Of a DNA stretch of 64,000 nt, positions 62,638 to 64,000 are shown piece after piece. The notes under the pieces are model-generated. The model saw nothing but the letters and a program-made list of their open reading frames with translations, was not told where the DNA came from and made no database searches. Within the stretch, counting starts at the first letter, position 1. The number at the start of each line of letters is the position of its first letter. This stretch comes from Geodermatophilus ruber (GTDB lineage: Bacteria; Actinomycetota; Actinomycetes; Mycobacteriales; Geodermatophilaceae), in assembly GCF_900114385.1 (NCBI RefSeq), contig NZ_FOSW01000005.1, positions 234,116-298,115 on the forward strand. Reading direction: 5' to 3'. A program made the translations under genes and the position numbers.

Positions 62638-63606
62638 GTGCGAATCGTCATCGCACTGGGCGGCAACGCGCTGCTGCGCCGCTCCGACCCTATGACCACC
62701 GAGGTGCAGCGCCGCAACGTGCGGATCGCAGCAGAGGCGATCGCCCCGCTCGCCGGCGAGCACAGCATCGTCGTCGTCCACGGCAACGGGCCGCAGGTGG
62801 GCTTGCTGTCACTACAGGCCGAGGCCTACCGGGGCGTCGAGCCCTACCCGCTGGACGTCCTCGACGCCGGCACCGAGGGCATGATCGGGTATCTGATCCA
62901 GCAGGAGCTCAGGACCCGGCTGCCCCCGGAGCGTCAGGTGGTCACTCTGCTCACGATGATCGTCGTGGATCCGGCCGACCCCGCATTCGCGGCTCCCACC
63001 AAGTTCGTCGGTCCTACGTATCTCCAGGATGCGGCCGAAGCGCTGGCGTCGGAGAAGGGCTGGACGGTCCGGCAGGACGGCCGGGCCTGGCGTCGGGTCG
63101 TGCCCTCGCCGGAACCCAATCGGGTCCTGGAGATCGAGCCGATCACCTGGCTCCTGGACCGAGGGACCGTGGTCATCTGTGCCGGCGGAGGGGGCATCCC
63201 CACGACCTACTCCACGTCCGAACCGGGTGATTTGATCGGTGTGGAGGCGGTGATCGACAAGGACCTCGCCAGCGAGCTGGTGGCCCGTGACGTGGGTGCC
63301 GACCTGTTCGTCATGGCGACCGACGTCGACGGTGTTTACGTCGACTGGGGCACACCGGGGCAGCGGCGCCTGGACACGGTGACGATTGAGGAGCTGTCCC
63401 GCTACGAGTTCGCAGCGGGGTCCATGGGTCCGAAGGTCGGTGCCGCAACCCGATTCGTGACGAAGACCGGTCGGCGCGCCGCGATCGGTGCACTCTCCGA
63501 CATCACGCGGATCGTCGCGGGTGACGCCGGCACCAACGTCGTGGCGGACGGCCCGTCTGCTCAGCACTTGGTCGCAGGTTCGGTCCATGCCGGGCGCGAT
63601 CGGTGA
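62638..63606 (+). CDS. arcC: Carbamate kinase
   Basis: 322-aa kinase that makes ATP from carbamoyl phosphate, last step of the arginine deiminase pathway. VIALGGNALLRR at the N terminus, VVVHGNGPQVGLL, CAGGGGIPTTY and GSMGPKVGAATRFV are conserved. GTG 62638 follows AGGGGG with good spacing; ATG 62623 (MQGAAV) would overlap that ribosome site and is less likely. Divergent from arcA. Confidence 0.93.
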   Translation: MRIVIALGGNALLRRSDPMTTEVQRRNVRIAAEAIAPLAGEHSIVVVHGNGPQVGLLSLQAEAYRGVEPYPLDVLDAGTEGMIGYLIQQELRTRLPPERQVVTLLTMIVVDPADPAFAAPTKFVGPTYLQDAAEALASEKGWTVRQDGRAWRRVVPSPEPNRVLEIEPITWLLDRGTVVICAGGGGIPTTYSTSEPGDLIGVEAVIDKDLASELVARDVGADLFVMATDVDGVYVDWGTPGQRRLDTVTIEELSRYEFAAGSMGPKVGAATRFVTKTGRRAAIGALSDITRIVAGDAGTNVVADGPSAQHLVAGSVHAGRDR

Positions 63607-63668
63607 CCCGACCAGGGGATAAGCGACCACTCGCGGCACAGGGACTAGACGAGTAAGTCCGAACTCGA

Positions 63669-64000
63669 TCAGTGGTCGTAGGCGATCAGGGATCGGGTGA
63701 TCGGCTGGCCGGTGGCGCGGTTGTGCCAGATCGCGGCGGTCAAGGCCAGGATCCGTTGAGCGACGCGGGTAGCCACGCCGGTGAGCGTGCGTGCGCCGTG
63801 CAGTTCCAGGTCCAGCTGGCCTTTGAGGGTGTCGTAGACGGACTCGATGAGCTGCCGGATCGGCGCCAGCAGGCCCTGGCCGGGCCGGGGTGCGCGGTGG
63901 CGCAGGGACGGGCGCAGCAGATCGGCGCCGCGCCGGTGCAGGTAGTCGTCGAGTTCGGCGGAGATGTAGCCCTTGTCGGCGATGAGCAGCAGCCCCGGCC
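63669..64000 (-). mobile_element. IS982-family transposase, C-terminal part (runs off the window)
   Basis: The minus-strand frame from the right edge to TGA at 63669 encodes ~110 residues typical of IS982 transposase ends: LLLIADKGYISAELDDYL, then APIRQLIESVYDTLKGQLDLELHGARTLTGVATRVAQR and AIWHNRATGQPITRSLIAYDH. The catalytic Asp/Glu residues upstream would be outside the window, so intactness is unknown. The right end of the IS should lie at ~63610-63668, but I could not identify its inverted repeat. Confidence 0.85.

Overview
The window reads as chromosome of a very GC-rich actinobacterium, most likely Geodermatophilaceae (Blastococcus, Geodermatophilus or Modestobacter). Gene order follows the Mycobacterium tuberculosis core in several blocks: nadD-rsfS-phosphoglycerate mutase; comEA-comEC-holA-rpsT-lepA; the hrcA-dnaJ-rsmE-HIT-phoH-ybeY-CorC-era-recO-uppS block; glyS; ppdK; dnaG. 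Starts are mostly GTG, with ATGA, GTGA and TGATG overlaps. Many transcripts look leaderless: a TANNNT -10 box lies 6-8 nt before the start codon. The most telling family marker is a selenocysteine tRNA with anticodon CUA. UAG read as selenocysteine has been reported for Geodermatophilus and Blastococcus.

Layout. 1-3.2 kb: zinc-uptake operon znuA-znuC-znuB-zur (minus) with a Zur-type palindrome at the znuA start. 3.2-9.2 kb: proA, a MoxR/VWA pair, then nadD-rsfS-histidine phosphatase. 9.3-17.7 kb: degV, competence DNA uptake (comEA/comEC), holA, rpsT, lepA and a MOSC protein. 17.7-20.2 kb: an LprG-like lipoprotein with a P55-like MFS exporter. 20.2-22.4 kb: a Clp-N-only protein with a small HTH regulator whose promoter sits inside two inverted repeats, then a small monooxygenase-like protein and a zinc-less alcohol-dehydrogenase-type oxidoreductase. 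22.5-27.7 kb: the selenocysteine locus selD / selC(CUA) / selA-selB, interrupted by a DJ-1/PfpI protein. 27.7-30.9 kb: crotonase, hemW, DksA/TraR zinc finger and a conserved ParB-like protein. 31-42.3 kb: CIRCE-controlled hrcA-dnaJ-rsmE, then HIT, crotonase and phoH-ybeY-CorC-cdd-like, era-recO-uppS. 42.4-52.4 kb: glyS, dus, ppdK, a YdcF-like protein, dnaG and small partners.

From tRNA-Asn (52.6 kb) to the right edge the character changes. There is about 600 nt of degraded sequence with a gene remnant. Next come, on the minus strand, a P2-type cation ATPase, PPK2 polyphosphate kinase, two APC permeases, ornithine carbamoyltransferase and arginine deiminase, with a divergent carbamate kinase. 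The window ends in a truncated IS982-type transposase. I read this as an accessory island for arginine-deiminase fermentation, polyphosphate phosphotransfer and ion homeostasis, possibly inserted at tRNA-Asn.

Highlights: the UAG-decoding Sec tRNA and its very compact divergent promoter with selD; the self-operator architecture of the HTH/Clp-N pair; a ~75-nt low-GC patch inside dnaG's zinc-finger code; a 233-nt comEC/holA overlap; and the tRNA-Asn junction. No CRISPR array, rRNA or replication origin was seen.
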